Shown piece after piece: positions 1-10,128 of a stretch of DNA of 64,000 nt. The translations under genes and the position numbers were made by a program. Location: contig NZ_AP023354.1 in the NCBI RefSeq assembly GCF_018324685.1, positions 3,410,001 to 3,474,000 on the forward strand, given 5' to 3'. Below the pieces are notes generated by a model, which made no database searches, was not told the DNA's origin, and saw only the letters and a program-made list of their open reading frames with translations. Each line of letters begins with the position of its first letter. Position 1 is the stretch's first letter. This stretch comes from Actinocatenispora sera (lineage in GTDB: Bacteria > Actinomycetota > Actinomycetes > Mycobacteriales > Micromonosporaceae).

Positions 1-3000
1 CTGTCCAGTGGCGTGCGGTGGAACGCGCTGCCCGGCGAGGTGGCCGCGGTGCTGAGCGTGGCCCACCAGCTGCGCTCGGCCGACCCGCACGAGCGCGACC
101 TGCTGCTGGAGCTGGCCCGGGCCCGGCACGGCGTGCCGCCGCACGGCGAGGCGTGCGCCGGGTTCCGGCTGCGGTGGGCCGACGTGCCGCCCCGGCCGAC
201 GCACGTCACCGTGGCGACGGGCTGTGACGACTGGCTGACCGCGACCGTGCCGCTGCCGGGTGGTGGCGCGCTGCTGGCCTACCAGGCACAGCGACGGGCG
301 CTGCACCTGTGGGACCCGGCGACCGGCACGGTGACCGCGACGATCCGCGGCCGCGGCACGGTGTCCGCCGTCGCCGCCGGGATCGGCCCGGACGGCGTCC
401 CGCGGCTGGCCGTCGCCAGCGGCCGGTCGGTGCGGGTGTGCGACCCGCGCACCGGTGCGGTGCTCGACACCTGGATGGCCGGGGTCGACAAGGCGGTCAC
501 GGCGGCGTGCTGGGCGACGCTGCCGGACGGTCGGCTGGCGCTCGCGACCGGCGACAAGGACGGTGCGGTCCTGGTGTGGACCCCGACCGGCACCCAGCTG
601 GCCGAGGTGACGCGGGGGGGCCGTGGAACTCCGGCAAGGTCTCCGCGATCGTGCCGTGGCCGCAGCCCGACGGTGGCCTGCTGCTCGCGATCACCTGGGA
701 GCGCACGTCGAGGCTGTCGGTGGTCGAGCTGTCCGGTGCCGGGTTCGGCGACGTCGACGGCGTGCAGGCGGCCAGCACGGTCCCGTTCGGCGATCGGGTG
801 CTGCTGGCCACCGCGTGGCAGCAGGAGATCTCGCTGTGGGCGCCGGGCGAGCGGGAGCGGTTCGGCGAGCCGCTCCGGCTGACCGACGGGTACGTGACGG
901 CGATGGCGCCACTGTCCCGACCGGACGGGTCGACCGCGCTGGCGGTGGCCGACTCCGGTGGCCTGTGGCTGTTTGACCCGGGCGCGCCGGAGTCGACCGG
1001 CAGCCGGCTACCCACCGTCGATCCCCGGGTCTGGTCGATGGCCGCACTGCCGCTGCCCGACGGCCGGACGGTGCTCGCGACGATCGACGAGGGTGACGCG
1101 CTCCGGCTGTGGGACACCGATCCGGCCGACCCGGACGCGACCACCGCCGGCCCGTCGCTGCCGCAGGTCGCGCTGGTTGAGCTGCCGGACGGTCGGGTGC
1201 TCGCCGCCACCGACGACGACGGACTGCGGCTGCGCGACGCCGACACCGGGTCGCCGGTGGGCGCGCCGCTGCTGGCCGCCGGTGAGCAGGCCGGCGCGCT
1301 CGCCGCGGTGCGGTTGGCCGACGGCCGGGAGCTGGTGGCGACCGGTGACCGGCACGGCGCGGTACTGCTGTTCGATCCGGTCACCGGCGACCGGGTCGCG
1401 GCGACTCCACCGGCGCATGCCGGCCCGGTCGGTGCCCTTGCGGCCGGGGTGTCGCCGACCGGCGCCCCGATGCTGGTCAGCGGCGACAGCCGGGTGCTCG
1501 GCTGGGGCCCGGACGGTGCGCCGCTCGGGCCGACGTCCGCCACCGGTTACCGTGAGCGGCTGTCGGCGTCGGCCTGGCTCCCGCTCGGCGACGGTCGGGT
1601 CGCGCTCGTGCTCGGCACCTCGTCCTGGCGCGGTGACGGCGAGCTGCACCTGGTCGATCCGGTGTCCGGGAAGCGGCTGATCGAACCGGTCGAGACCGGC
1701 AACGTCGCGGCGCTGGCCGTGGTGCCGCGCGCCGGCGGCGGCGCGACGCTGGCGGTCGCGAGCCGCCCCGACCACGTCTGGTGCTGGGACCCGGACGGCT
1801 CCGGCGCGCCGACCCTGCCCGTCGAGGGGGTCCGTGCGCTGACCGGGTTCCGGCACGACGGGCGATCGCTGATCGCCGCTGGCGGGAAGGACCGCACGGT
1901 GCGGGTCTTCGACTCGGCCACGGGGTCCACAGTGGACTGTGGTCCGATCGCCGCGCGGGGCAGGGTGACCGCGCTCGCCACGCTGCCGCTTCCCGACGGG
2001 CGCACGGTGCTCGCCGTGGCCGGCGGCCGCACGATCGTGCAGTGGGACCCGATCGCCGGCAGGCCGGTCGGCAGGCCGCTGGCCGGCCACACCGACGTGG
2101 TGCAGGCGCTCGCCGTGCTGCCCGGCCCCGGCGGCGCCACCTGCCTGGCGAGTGCCGGCGCCGACGGCACCGTACGGCTGTGGGACGCGGCGACGGGCGC
2201 TCCGGTCGGCGCACCGGCCACCGGTCACACCGGGCCGGTCCTCGCACTCGCCACGGTCGCGCGCGGGGACGGCCGATCGGTGCTCGCCAGCGGCGGGGAC
2301 GACCGGTCGGTGTGGCTGTGGGAGCCGTCCGCCGGTGGGTTGTCCGGCCGCCGCATCACCGGCCACCAGGGCGCCTCGGACCACCTGACCGCGGTGCCGC
2401 TGGCCGACGGCCGGGTCGTCGTCGGCGCCGCCGCCGGCCACTACAGCCCGGCCGGCACGTGGCTGTGGGATCCGGCGGACCGGTCCGACCGGCCGCTGGC
2501 CGACGGGCTCTGCGGCCCGCTCGCGGTGGTGCGGCTGCCCGACGGCCGGTCCCTCGTCGCGGCCCGCCACCGGGACCGCCTCCTGCAGCTGTACGACCCG
2601 AACACCGGCCGGGCCGTCGGGCGCCCGCTGCCGGTGCCGTTCGCCGACGCGGCCCAGCTGGTCGCGATACCGACGCCGGCCGGGCCGCGGCTCGCGGCGG
2701 GCGGCAGCAGCGGCGAGATCCGGCTGTACGACCCGGTCGACGGCCGTGCGGTCGGCCGGCTGCCGGGTGGCGACGACGACTCGCGTGCCGACCTTGCCGT
2801 GCTGCGTACCGAAGACGGCCGCCGCCTGGTCGCCGCCGGCGACCGGCACGGGGTGCTGCGCATCTGGGACCCGGTCGACGACCGGTGCCTGTCCACGCTG
2901 TCGCTGGACACCCGGATCTGGTCGCTCGCCGCCCGCGGCTCTCGCCTGCTGGTCGGCTGCGCCGGCGGCTACCTCGCCCTGGACGTCGACCCCGGGCCGC

Positions 3001-3005
3001 GCTGA
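1..3005 (+). CDS. WD40-repeat protein, 5'-truncated and frameshifted
   Basis: A long beta-propeller protein made of many WD40-like blades, each ending in a motif such as LWDPATG, LFDPVTG, VFDSATG, LYDPNTG or IWDPVDD. At least a dozen blades are visible, enough for two propellers. No enzyme domain is present in the window, so the role is probably a protein-interaction scaffold; in actinomycetes such repeats are often the C-terminal part of proteins with an N-terminal protease or P-loop domain. The reading frame is open from base 1, so the true start lies upstream. The frame shifts at about 614-620, a run of seven G: blades upstream read in frame 1 and blades downstream in frame 3. One extra G would restore a single open frame to the TGA at 3003-3005. 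Whether this is a pseudogene, a sequence error or a phase-variable tract cannot be settled here. Confidence 0.85.
614..620 (+). other. G7 homopolymer at the frameshift point of the WD40 gene
   Basis: Seven consecutive G. Codons upstream end ...Thr-Arg-Gly in frame 1 and the WD40 sequence continues as Pro-Trp-Asn-Ser-Gly-Lys in frame 3. A tract of eight or five G would keep one frame. Such tracts are prone to sequencing error and to slippage. Confidence 0.8.
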
Positions 3006-3135
3006 CCCGAGCCGCGTCGACCCCGAGCCGTGCCGACTCGAGCAGTGTCGATCCGCGAGCCGCGCTGACCCGAGCCGTGTCGACCCCGAGCCGCGTCGAC
3101 CCCGAGCGGCGGCGATCCGCGAGCCGCGGTGATCG
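3003..3135. repeat. Degenerate short tandem repeats after the WD40 gene
   Basis: The stretch after the WD40 stop codon reiterates units of about 15-18 bp built on cgagccgcgtcgacc and close variants, with interspersed tcgatccgcgagccgc copies. No coding potential is supported. The rest of the gap, to 3222, holds nothing recognisable. Confidence 0.6.
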
Positions 3136-3222
3136 CCGAACCGCACCGCGGTACCGCGTGGTGCTGGGCCCGGCCGGCGCCCACGGCCGGAGCGGGCCCG
3201 CAGCTCCGCCCACCGATACAGG

Positions 3223-4122
3223 TCAGCGGGTGGCGGTGGCCCGGCGGATCGTGTCCAGCGTGATGGTGAGCAGCGGGTGCGACTCGGCGCCGCGCCGGTG
3301 TGCGGCGAACACCCGCCGGGTCGGCGGCGTACCGGCCACCGGACGTACCACCGCTCCGTCGACCGGATCCAGCGCCGACCGCGGTACCAGCGCCACGCCG
3401 GCACCGGCCGCGGCGAGCGCGACGACCGCCCGGAAGTCGTCCGAGCGGTGCCGGACCCGGGCCGTGAAACCGGCGTACTCGCAGGCCAGCGCGACGACGT
3501 CGTGGCAGGGGTTGCCCGGCGACGGGCTGATCCAGTCGTCCGCGGCGAGATCGTGCAGCGCCACCTCGGTGTGCTTGGCGAGCCAGTGCCCGCTGGGCAG
3601 TACCGCGTCGAACGGCTCGGCGTACAGCGGGATCCGGCGCAGCCGCGGGTCGTCGGCCGGTGGCGCGCCGCGGTACTCGACCGCCACGGCGAGGTCGATC
3701 CCGCCGTCGAGCAGCAGGCCCAGGCTCGCGTCGCCCTCGGCGTCGCGTACCCGCACGTCGATCTCCGGGTGGGTCTCGGCGAGCTCGGCGATCGCCGGGG
3801 CCAGCACGCCCGCGATCGCGGTGGCGAACGCGCCGACGGTGATCGTGCCGGCGGCGCCGGCCGCGTGCGCGGCGAGCGCCGACTCGGCCTGCTCCAGCCG
3901 GGCCAGTACCTCGGTGGCGTGCTCGGCGAGGATCACCCCGGCGGCGGTGAGCCGGACCCGCCGGCCGCGCCGCTCCAGCAGCGGCTGGCCGGCCTCGCTC
4001 TCCAGGGCGGCCAGCTGCTGGCTGACCGCGCTGGGGGTCAGGTAGAGCGCCTGCGCCGCCGCGGTCACCGTGCCGTGGTCGGCCAGCGCGCGCAGTACCC
4101 GCAGCCGCCGAGGATCGATCAC
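3223..4122 (-). CDS. LysR-family transcriptional regulator
   Basis: A 299-aa DNA-binding regulator of normal LysR length. The N-terminal winged helix-turn-helix (residues 1-60) has the typical pattern LRVLRALADHGTVTAAA followed by LTPSAVSQQLAALE. A periplasmic-binding-like effector domain follows (about 85-295). The GTG at 4122 is chosen because it places Val-Ile-Asp-Pro-Arg-Arg directly before the HTH; a longer upstream reading adds only low-complexity residues. The MFS gene lies divergently from 4575, so the 450-bp gap may hold shared control sites and the transporter is a plausible target. The effector is not known. Confidence 0.85.
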   Translation of the reverse strand: MIDPRRLRVLRALADHGTVTAAAQALYLTPSAVSQQLAALESEAGQPLLERRGRRVRLTAAGVILAEHATEVLARLEQAESALAAHAAGAAGTITVGAFATAIAGVLAPAIAELAETHPEIDVRVRDAEGDASLGLLLDGGIDLAVAVEYRGAPPADDPRLRRIPLYAEPFDAVLPSGHWLAKHTEVALHDLAADDWISPSPGNPCHDVVALACEYAGFTARVRHRSDDFRAVVALAAAGAGVALVPRSALDPVDGAVVRPVAGTPPTRRVFAAHRRGAESHPLLTITLDTIRRATATR

Positions 4123-4574
4123 GCGCCCATGGTGCCTCGCCGCCCGGCGCGACCGGCCGCCGCCCCCGCACCGTGCTGCGACGAGCGGTGTGCGGCGGGG
4201 TGCCGTGGATCTCGTTGGCGCGGGATGGCGGGGGTGCCTATGATCCCGGGCATGATCGCGGTCGACGGTTGGGCGACACCCCCGTTGCCGCTGTAAGGCG
4301 AGGACCACAGCCGGTCCGACTTCGCGCCCTGATTCGGGACATCGGGAACTCATCTGGCGAACGGTGCCGTTGGTGCGCCGCGTTGCGCCTGAAATGCCCT
4401 GATCATCGCGTTGGCCGTACCTGGAGGATCGATGTCCTGTTTTTCGATGCCCTGCCCGAATCCCGCCGCACTCGTCCGTACCCCGTCGGCATCGGCGCTG
4501 GTCCGGCCATCGAGCGCGCCGCAGCGTGCAAGCCGCGAAAGCCGCCTCGGTCGCGCGGCGAGGCAGGAGGGCCG
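4123..4574. other. Intergenic region between divergent lysR and MFS genes
   Basis: About 450 bp with no convincing gene. A purine-rich Shine-Dalgarno sequence (aggagg, 4565-4570) lies just before the MFS start. A few AT-richer patches around 4320-4450 could hold promoters, but no clear operator was found. Confidence 0.5.
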
Positions 4575-5759
4575 GTGAACGGTCCGCTGGCGCCGACCAT
4601 CGCGGTGCTGTCCCGTCGCCCCGCCGTACGGCTGCTCGGTGCGTCGCTGCTCGGCCGGCTGCCGACCGGCATGGCCGCGCTCGCCGTGCTGCTGCTGGTT
4701 CGCGGCCGGGGCGGCGACTACGCCCTGGCCGGGCTGCTGTCCGGCCTCTACGCCGCCGGCAGCGCGCTCGGCGGCCCGCTGCTCGGCCGGGTCATCGACC
4801 GCTCTCGGCAGCCACCGGTACTGCTGGGCGCCGCGCTCGTCGCCGGGGTCGGGTTCGCCGCGCTCGCCGTCGTACCGGTCGACGGTGCGCTCGCGATCGT
4901 CGCGATCCTGCTGGCCGGGGCCGCCACCCCGCCGCTGGAGTCGTGCCTGCGGGTGCTGTGGCCGCGGGTGGTGCCGGCCGACCGGCTACACGCCGCGTAC
5001 TCGCTGGACGCGGCGGCGCAGGAGATCCTGTTCGTGCTCGGCCCGCTGCTGGTGCTCGGCGCGGTCCGGCTGATCGGGCCGGCCGGTGGGGTACTGGTCG
5101 CCGCCGGGCTCGGTGTGCTCGGGGTGGCCGCGTTCGCCTCGGCGCCGCAGCCCCGGACCTGGCGCGGGGAGCGCACCGGGGCTCGGCATCCGGCCGGCCC
5201 GCTGCGCTCCGGCCGGCTGGTGCGGCTGCTGGTCTCGCTGCTGCTGACCGGGTTCACCATCGGCACGTTCTCGGTCGGCGCCACCGCCTACGCCGAGCAC
5301 GTCGGCGGCCGATCACTGGCCGGCTGGTTCATCGCCGCGAACGGGCTCGGCGCGCTGCTCGGCGGCGTCGGCTACACCCTGGTACCGGCGGCGCGCGACC
5401 TGTCCGCCCGGCTGCGGGTGGTCGCGCTGCTGCTCGCGGTCGGCTACCTGCCGCTCGCCGCGCAGCCCGGACTGGCCGGCACCATCGGCCTGTCGGTACT
5501 CGCCGGGCTGTCCCTGCCGGCCGTGTTGACCTGCGGGTTCGCGCTGGTCGAGCGGCTGGCGCCGGCCGGCACCGTGACCGAGGCGTTCACCTGGCTGGTC
5601 ACCGCTTTCGGCATCGGCAACGCGGTGGGGGCGGCGCTGTCCGGCACCCTGGTCGACCGGTACGGGCCGGTCGCCGCGTTCCTGGCCGGTGCCGGCACCG
5701 CGATCCTCGCCGCGCTCACCGTCCTGCGCCGGCTGGTGCCCGCATCGCCCCGCGGGTGA
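4575..5759 (+). CDS. MFS transporter
   Basis: A 394-aa membrane protein with about 12 predicted hydrophobic helices and the usual two six-helix halves. A short basic loop, GRVIDRSRQPP, sits between helices 2 and 3 as in the major facilitator superfamily. The substrate cannot be read from sequence; small exporters of this type carry drugs or metabolites out by proton antiport. The GTG at 4575 has an ideal aggagg Shine-Dalgarno 4 nt upstream, so longer in-frame readings from 4173 are rejected. The LysR gene at 3223-4122 is divergent and may control it. Confidence 0.85.
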   Translation: MNGPLAPTIAVLSRRPAVRLLGASLLGRLPTGMAALAVLLLVRGRGGDYALAGLLSGLYAAGSALGGPLLGRVIDRSRQPPVLLGAALVAGVGFAALAVVPVDGALAIVAILLAGAATPPLESCLRVLWPRVVPADRLHAAYSLDAAAQEILFVLGPLLVLGAVRLIGPAGGVLVAAGLGVLGVAAFASAPQPRTWRGERTGARHPAGPLRSGRLVRLLVSLLLTGFTIGTFSVGATAYAEHVGGRSLAGWFIAANGLGALLGGVGYTLVPAARDLSARLRVVALLLAVGYLPLAAQPGLAGTIGLSVLAGLSLPAVLTCGFALVERLAPAGTVTEAFTWLVTAFGIGNAVGAALSGTLVDRYGPVAAFLAGAGTAILAALTVLRRLVPASPRG

Positions 5760-5791
5760 CGGTGCAACGGCCCGGGTGTTCCACCGATCGG

Positions 5792-5843
5792 CCGGCTCAA
5801 CGGCTCAGCCCAACGGTCCGGCTCAACGGCTCAGCCCAACGGT
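5792..5843. repeat. Two tandem copies of a 26-bp repeat
   Basis: Two identical 26-bp units (ccggctcaacggctcagccc plus six bases) lie head to tail, followed by a partial third. They sit between the MFS stop and the convergent kbl gene. The remainder of the 240-bp gap shows nothing else. Confidence 0.8.
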
Positions 5844-5999
5844 CCAGCCCACCGCTCCCAGGGGGATCCCCCGCAGGCCAGTCTAGTCGGGAAAGCCGGC
5901 GTGTCGCGGTCGACCGCGTCCGCTGTGGACAACCGGGAGGGCTGTGGACAACGGGGAGCGGAGCGCCGTCCGTCGACGGCCGGGGAGTGCCGCCGTCGG

Positions 6000-7184
6000 T
6001 CAGGCGTCGAGCTCGGCGCGGGCGTCGACGAAGGCCGCGACGGCGCGCTTGACCTCCTCGGTGGAGTGCGCGGCGGACAGCTGGACGCGGATGCGCGCCT
6101 TGCCCTTCGGTACCACCGGGAAGGAGAAGCCGATCACGTAGATGCCGCGGGCCAGCAGCAGGTCGGCGAGCTTCGCTGCGCGGGCGGCGTCACCGATCAT
6201 CACCGGGACGATCGGGTGCTCGCCGGGCAGCAGGTCGAAGCCGGCCGCGGTCATCTCGGCGCGGAACAGCTCGGTGTTCGCGGTCAGCTTCTCGCGCAGG
6301 TCGCCGGACGACTCCAGCAGGTCCAGGGTGGCCAGGGCTGCGGCCACGATCGACGGCGCCACCGAGTTGGAGAACAGGTACGGCCGGGAGCGCTGCCGCA
6401 GCAGTTCGACGATCTCGGCGCGGGCCGCCACGTACCCGCCGGACGCGCCGCCGAGCGCCTTGCCCAGCGTGCCGGTGACGATGTCGACCTTGTCCTGCAC
6501 GCCGGCCCGCTCCGGGGTGCCCCGGCCGTTCGGGCCGACGAACCCGACCGCGTGCGAGTCGTCCACCATCACCAGCGCGTCGTACCGCTCCGCCAGCGCG
6601 CAGATCTCGGCGAGCGGCGCGTAGTAGCCGTCCATCGAGAACACGCCGTCGGTGACGATCAGCCGGTACCGGGCGTCCGCTGAGTCCTTCAGCTGCTGCT
6701 CCAGGTCGGCCATGTCGCGGTTGGAGTACCGCAACCGGCGCGCCTTGCACAGCCGGATCCCGTCGATGATGCTCGCGTGGTTCAGCTCGTCGGAGATGAC
6801 CGCGTCGGCGTCGGACAGCAGCGTCTCGAACACGCCGCCGTTCGCGTCGAAGCAGGAGCTGTAGAGGATCGTGTCGTCGGTGCCGAGGAACTCCGACAGC
6901 TTGCGCTCCAGCTGCTTGTGGATGTCCTGGGTGCCGCAGATGAACCGGACGGACGCCATGCCGAACCCGCGCTCGTCCAGCGCGGTCTTCGCCGCGGCGA
7001 TCAGGGCCGGATGGTCGGCGAGGCCGAGGTAGTTGTTCGCGCAGAAGTTGATCACCGAGCTGCCGTCGGCGACGGTGATGCCGGAGTCCTGCGGGCTGGT
7101 GATCACCCGCTCGTCCTTGTACAGCCCGTCGGCGCGGATCTGTTGCAGCGTCGCGGCCAGGTCCTCGCGCATCCGGTCGAACAT
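6000..7184 (-). CDS. kbl: Glycine C-acetyltransferase (2-amino-3-ketobutyrate CoA ligase)
   Basis: A PLP enzyme that splits 2-amino-3-ketobutyrate with CoA into glycine and acetyl-CoA, the second step of threonine degradation. The 394-aa protein has the normal family length. Landmarks of the alpha-oxoamine synthase family are the cofactor region [10 protein letters not shown] (about 208-217) and the Schiff-base lysine K242 in GTLGKALGG. The ATG at 7184 has the Shine-Dalgarno TGAGGAG, which overlaps the tdh stop codon; only 11 nt separate the two genes, so they form one operon transcribed tdh then kbl. High confidence. Confidence 0.97.
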   Translation of the reverse strand: MFDRMREDLAATLQQIRADGLYKDERVITSPQDSGITVADGSSVINFCANNYLGLADHPALIAAAKTALDERGFGMASVRFICGTQDIHKQLERKLSEFLGTDDTILYSSCFDANGGVFETLLSDADAVISDELNHASIIDGIRLCKARRLRYSNRDMADLEQQLKDSADARYRLIVTDGVFSMDGYYAPLAEICALAERYDALVMVDDSHAVGFVGPNGRGTPERAGVQDKVDIVTGTLGKALGGASGGYVAARAEIVELLRQRSRPYLFSNSVAPSIVAAALATLDLLESSGDLREKLTANTELFRAEMTAAGFDLLPGEHPIVPVMIGDAARAAKLADLLLARGIYVIGFSFPVVPKGKARIRVQLSAAHSTEEVKRAVAAFVDARAELDA

Positions 7185-7195
7185 CAGCACTCTCC

Positions 7196-8236
7196 TCAGA
7201 TCGTCTCGCGGGTCCAGTCCAGCACGATCTTGCCGCAGTTGCCGGAGCGCGCCTCGGCGAAGGCGTCCGCGTACTGGGTGTACCCGTACCGGCCGGTGAT
7301 CACCGGGGACAGGTCCAGGCCGCGCTCCAGCAGCACCGACATCCGGTACCAGGTCTCGAACATCTCCCGGCCGTAGATGCCCTTGATGGTGAGCATGTGC
7401 GTGACGACCTTGTTCCAGTCGACGGCGATCTCGGTGGACGGCAGGCCGAGCATCGCGATCCGGCCGCCGTGCGTCATGTTCGCGATCATCTCGCGCAGCG
7501 CGGACGGCTGGCCGGACATCTCCAGCCCGACGTCGAACCCCTCCCGCATGCCGAGCATCGCCTGGGCCCGCTCGATGGGCGTGGTCGAGACGTCCAGCGC
7601 CAGGCTCACACCGACCTTCTCGGCCAGCCGCAGCCGGTACTCGGAGACGTCGGTGATGACCACGTGCCGGGCGCCGGCGTGCCGGACCACCGCGGCGGCC
7701 ATGATGCCGATCGGGCCGGCGCCGGTGATCAGGACGTCCTCGCCGAACACCTCGAACGCCATCGCGGTGTGCACCGCGTTTCCGAACGGGTCGAAGATCG
7801 CCGCCACGTCCAGGTCGATGTCGCCGCGGCCGTGCACCCAGACGTTGCTCTCCGGCAGCGTCAGGAACTGGGCGAAGGCGCCGTCGCGCTGCACGCCCAA
7901 CCCGACGGTACGGATGCACAGGTGGCGGCGGCCGGCCCGGCAGTTGCGGCACCGGCCGCACACCAGGTGTCCCTCGCCGGAGACGAGGTCGCCGACCGAC
8001 ACGGTGGTCACCGACGGCCCGACCTCGACGACCTCGCCGGCGAACTCGTGCCCGACCACCAGCGGCGGATCGATGGACGCCTTCGCCCAGTCGTCCCACG
8101 CCTCGATGTGCAGGTCGGTACCGCACAGACCGGTACGCAGCACGCGGATCTTGACATCGGTCGGCCCGACCGTCGGCTCGGGCACCTCAAGCAGCTGCAG
8201 CCCCGCCCCCGGAGCCGCCTTGACCAGCGCTTTCAC
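7196..8236 (-). CDS. tdh: L-threonine 3-dehydrogenase
   Basis: A zinc-dependent medium-chain dehydrogenase that oxidises threonine to 2-amino-3-ketobutyrate with NAD+. At 346 aa it matches the family (about 340). Catalytic zinc ligands are C38 (GLCGTDLH) and H63-E64 (GHEF). Structural zinc cysteines are C93, C96, C99 and C107. The Rossmann glycine motif is GAGPIG at about residues 168-173. The GTG at 8236 is chosen because it gives the family-typical beginning Val-Lys-Ala-Leu-Val-Lys; earlier in-frame residues are not conserved in character. First gene of the tdh-kbl operon. Confidence 0.96.
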   Translation of the reverse strand: MKALVKAAPGAGLQLLEVPEPTVGPTDVKIRVLRTGLCGTDLHIEAWDDWAKASIDPPLVVGHEFAGEVVEVGPSVTTVSVGDLVSGEGHLVCGRCRNCRAGRRHLCIRTVGLGVQRDGAFAQFLTLPESNVWVHGRGDIDLDVAAIFDPFGNAVHTAMAFEVFGEDVLITGAGPIGIMAAAVVRHAGARHVVITDVSEYRLRLAEKVGVSLALDVSTTPIERAQAMLGMREGFDVGLEMSGQPSALREMIANMTHGGRIAMLGLPSTEIAVDWNKVVTHMLTIKGIYGREMFETWYRMSVLLERGLDLSPVITGRYGYTQYADAFAEARSGNCGKIVLDWTRETI

Positions 8237-8384
8237 TCCAACAGAGTGCGTCGCCAACCGGTCCCGCGTCCATCGAACGTTACTGAACGCCCTTGTTAGC
8301 GGATCTTCACGATCCACCCGGTTCGTCGTCGGCCGGGGCAGCGGTTTCGCTGCAGCGGGCGGGCGGCGCGGTTAGCGTCGGTTC
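8237..8384. promoter_or_regulatory. Divergent promoter region, tdh-kbl / poxB
   Basis: A 148-bp gap between divergent starts. On the + strand a TAGCGT box (8373-8378) lies 6 nt before the poxB ATG, the spacing of a leaderless -10 element. The patch around 8275-8310 is AT-richer and may serve the tdh side, but no certain -35/-10 pair was identified. Confidence 0.5.
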
Positions 8385-10127
8385 ATGGCGAAACGGACGG
8401 TGGCCGACCAGTTCGTCGGGGTGCTCGCGGCGGCCGGCGTGCGCCGGCTGTACGGGGTGGTCGGCGACAGCCTCAACCCGATCGTGGACGCGGTGCGGCG
8501 TACCGACGGCATCGAGTGGATCCAGGTACGGCACGAGGAGGCCGGCGCGTTCGCCGCCGGCGCCGAGGCGCAGCTGTCCGGCCACCTCGCCGCCTGTGCC
8601 GGCTCGTGCGGGCCGGGCAACCTGCACCTGATCAACGGGCTGTACGACGCGCACCGCAGCTACGCGCCGGTGCTCGCGCTCGCCTCGCACATCCCGTCCA
8701 GTCAGATCGGTACCGGCTACTTCCAGGAGACGCACCCGGACCGGCTGTTCACCGAGTGCAGTCACTACTGCGAGCTGATCTCCGATCCCGGGCAGATGCC
8801 GCGCACGCTGCAGATCGCGATCCAGCACGCGGTCGGCCGGCGGGGTGTCGCGGTCGTCTCGCTGCCCGGCGACATCGCCGCCGCCGAGGCCCCGTCCGGC
8901 TCGTACGAGCACGCGATCGTCGCCGACCGCCCGCACGTACGGCCCACCGACGCCGACCTGGCCGCGTTCGCGACGCTGGTGAACCAGGCCCGCCGGGTCA
9001 CCCTGTTCTGCGGCAGCGGCTGCGCCGACGCGCACCAGCAGGTGATGGCGCTGGCCGAGAAGCTGTCCGCGCCGGTCGGGCACGCGCTGCGCGGCAAGGA
9101 GTTCATCCAGTACGACAACCCGTACGACGTGGGCATGTCCGGGCTGCTCGGCTACGGCGCCTGCTACGACGCGATGCACGGCTGCGACCTGCTGATCCTG
9201 CTCGGCACCGACTTCCCGTACGACGCGTTCATGCCGAAGAACACCCGGATCGTGCAGGTGGACGTCGCGGCCGAGCACCTGGGCCGGCGGTCCACGATGG
9301 ACCTCGGTGTCTGGGGGGACGTGGCCCAGACCATCGACTGCCTGCTGCCACTGGTCGACGCCAAGCCCGATCGCGCGTTCCTGGACCGGATGCTGCGCCG
9401 GCACGCCGATCTGCTGTCCGGCGTGGTCGGCTCGTACACCCGCAACGTCACGACGCACAAGCCGATCCACCCCGAGTACGTGGCCGATCAGCTCGACGAC
9501 GTGGCCGCCGCGGATTCGGTGTTCACCGTGGACACCGGGATGTGCAACGTGTGGGCGGCCCGCTACCTGACCCCGAACGGCCGGCGCCGCATCATCGGCT
9601 CGTTCAGCCACGGGTCGATGGCGAACGCGCTGCCGCAGGCGATCGGCGCGCAGCTGCTGGACCGGCGCCGGCAGGTCGTCGCGCTGTGCGGCGACGGCGG
9701 CTTCTCCATGCTGATGGGCGACTTCCTCACCCTGCTGCAGTACGACCTGCCGGTGAAGGTGGTGCTGTTCGACAACTCGTCGCTGGGCATGGTCGAGCTG
9801 GAGATGCTGGTCGCCGGCCTGCCGGCGCACGGCACGTCCTACCGCAACCCGGACTTCGCGGCGATCGCCCGCGCCGCCGGCGCCACCGGCATCCGGGTCA
9901 CCGAGCCCTCGGACGTACGGGATGCGTTGCGCGAGGCGCTGAACGCGCCCGGGCCGGCACTGATCGACGTGGTCACCGACCCGAACGCGCTGTCGCTGCC
10001 GCCGAAGATCACCGGTGAGCAGGTCAGCGGCTTCGCCCTGTCGATGTCGCGGACGGTGCTGACCGGCGGCGTCGGCAAGGCGCTTGCGATGGCCCGCAGC
10101 AACCTGCGCAACATTCCCCGCCCGTGA
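8385..10127 (+). CDS. poxB: Thiamine-diphosphate-dependent pyruvate oxidase / quinone-dependent pyruvate dehydrogenase
   Basis: A 580-aa ThDP and FAD enzyme of the PoxB type, which decarboxylates pyruvate to acetate and CO2 and passes electrons to quinone at the membrane. The N-terminal domain has the activating glutamate in RHEEAG (E51/E52). The C-terminal domain has the ThDP/Mg motif starting at GDGGFSML (about residue 436) and ending in LFDNSSLGM. Overall length equals E. coli PoxB. Other ThDP oxidases such as acetolactate synthase are less likely because of the strong PoxB-like pattern in the GDSLNP and HGSMANALPQAIG regions. Probably leaderless. Its stop is 1 bp from the convergent sortase stop. 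Confidence 0.92.
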   Translation: MAKRTVADQFVGVLAAAGVRRLYGVVGDSLNPIVDAVRRTDGIEWIQVRHEEAGAFAAGAEAQLSGHLAACAGSCGPGNLHLINGLYDAHRSYAPVLALASHIPSSQIGTGYFQETHPDRLFTECSHYCELISDPGQMPRTLQIAIQHAVGRRGVAVVSLPGDIAAAEAPSGSYEHAIVADRPHVRPTDADLAAFATLVNQARRVTLFCGSGCADAHQQVMALAEKLSAPVGHALRGKEFIQYDNPYDVGMSGLLGYGACYDAMHGCDLLILLGTDFPYDAFMPKNTRIVQVDVAAEHLGRRSTMDLGVWGDVAQTIDCLLPLVDAKPDRAFLDRMLRRHADLLSGVVGSYTRNVTTHKPIHPEYVADQLDDVAAADSVFTVDTGMCNVWAARYLTPNGRRRIIGSFSHGSMANALPQAIGAQLLDRRRQVVALCGDGGFSMLMGDFLTLLQYDLPVKVVLFDNSSLGMVELEMLVAGLPAHGTSYRNPDFAAIARAAGATGIRVTEPSDVRDALREALNAPGPALIDVVTDPNALSLPPKITGEQVSGFALSMSRTVLTGGVGKALAMARSNLRNIPRP

Positions 10128-10128
10128 G

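Noticed and set aside
601-640. Programmed -1 frameshift in the WD40 gene
   Set aside because: A G7 tract alone is weak evidence; no heptamer of the X-XXY-YYZ type or downstream stimulatory structure was identified, so an indel or sequence error is more likely.
1008-3404. Long minus-strand open frame of about 800 codons over the WD40 gene
   Set aside because: It is Arg/Gly/Pro-rich without domains and lies antisense to a clear WD40 protein, as expected from GC-rich codon bias.
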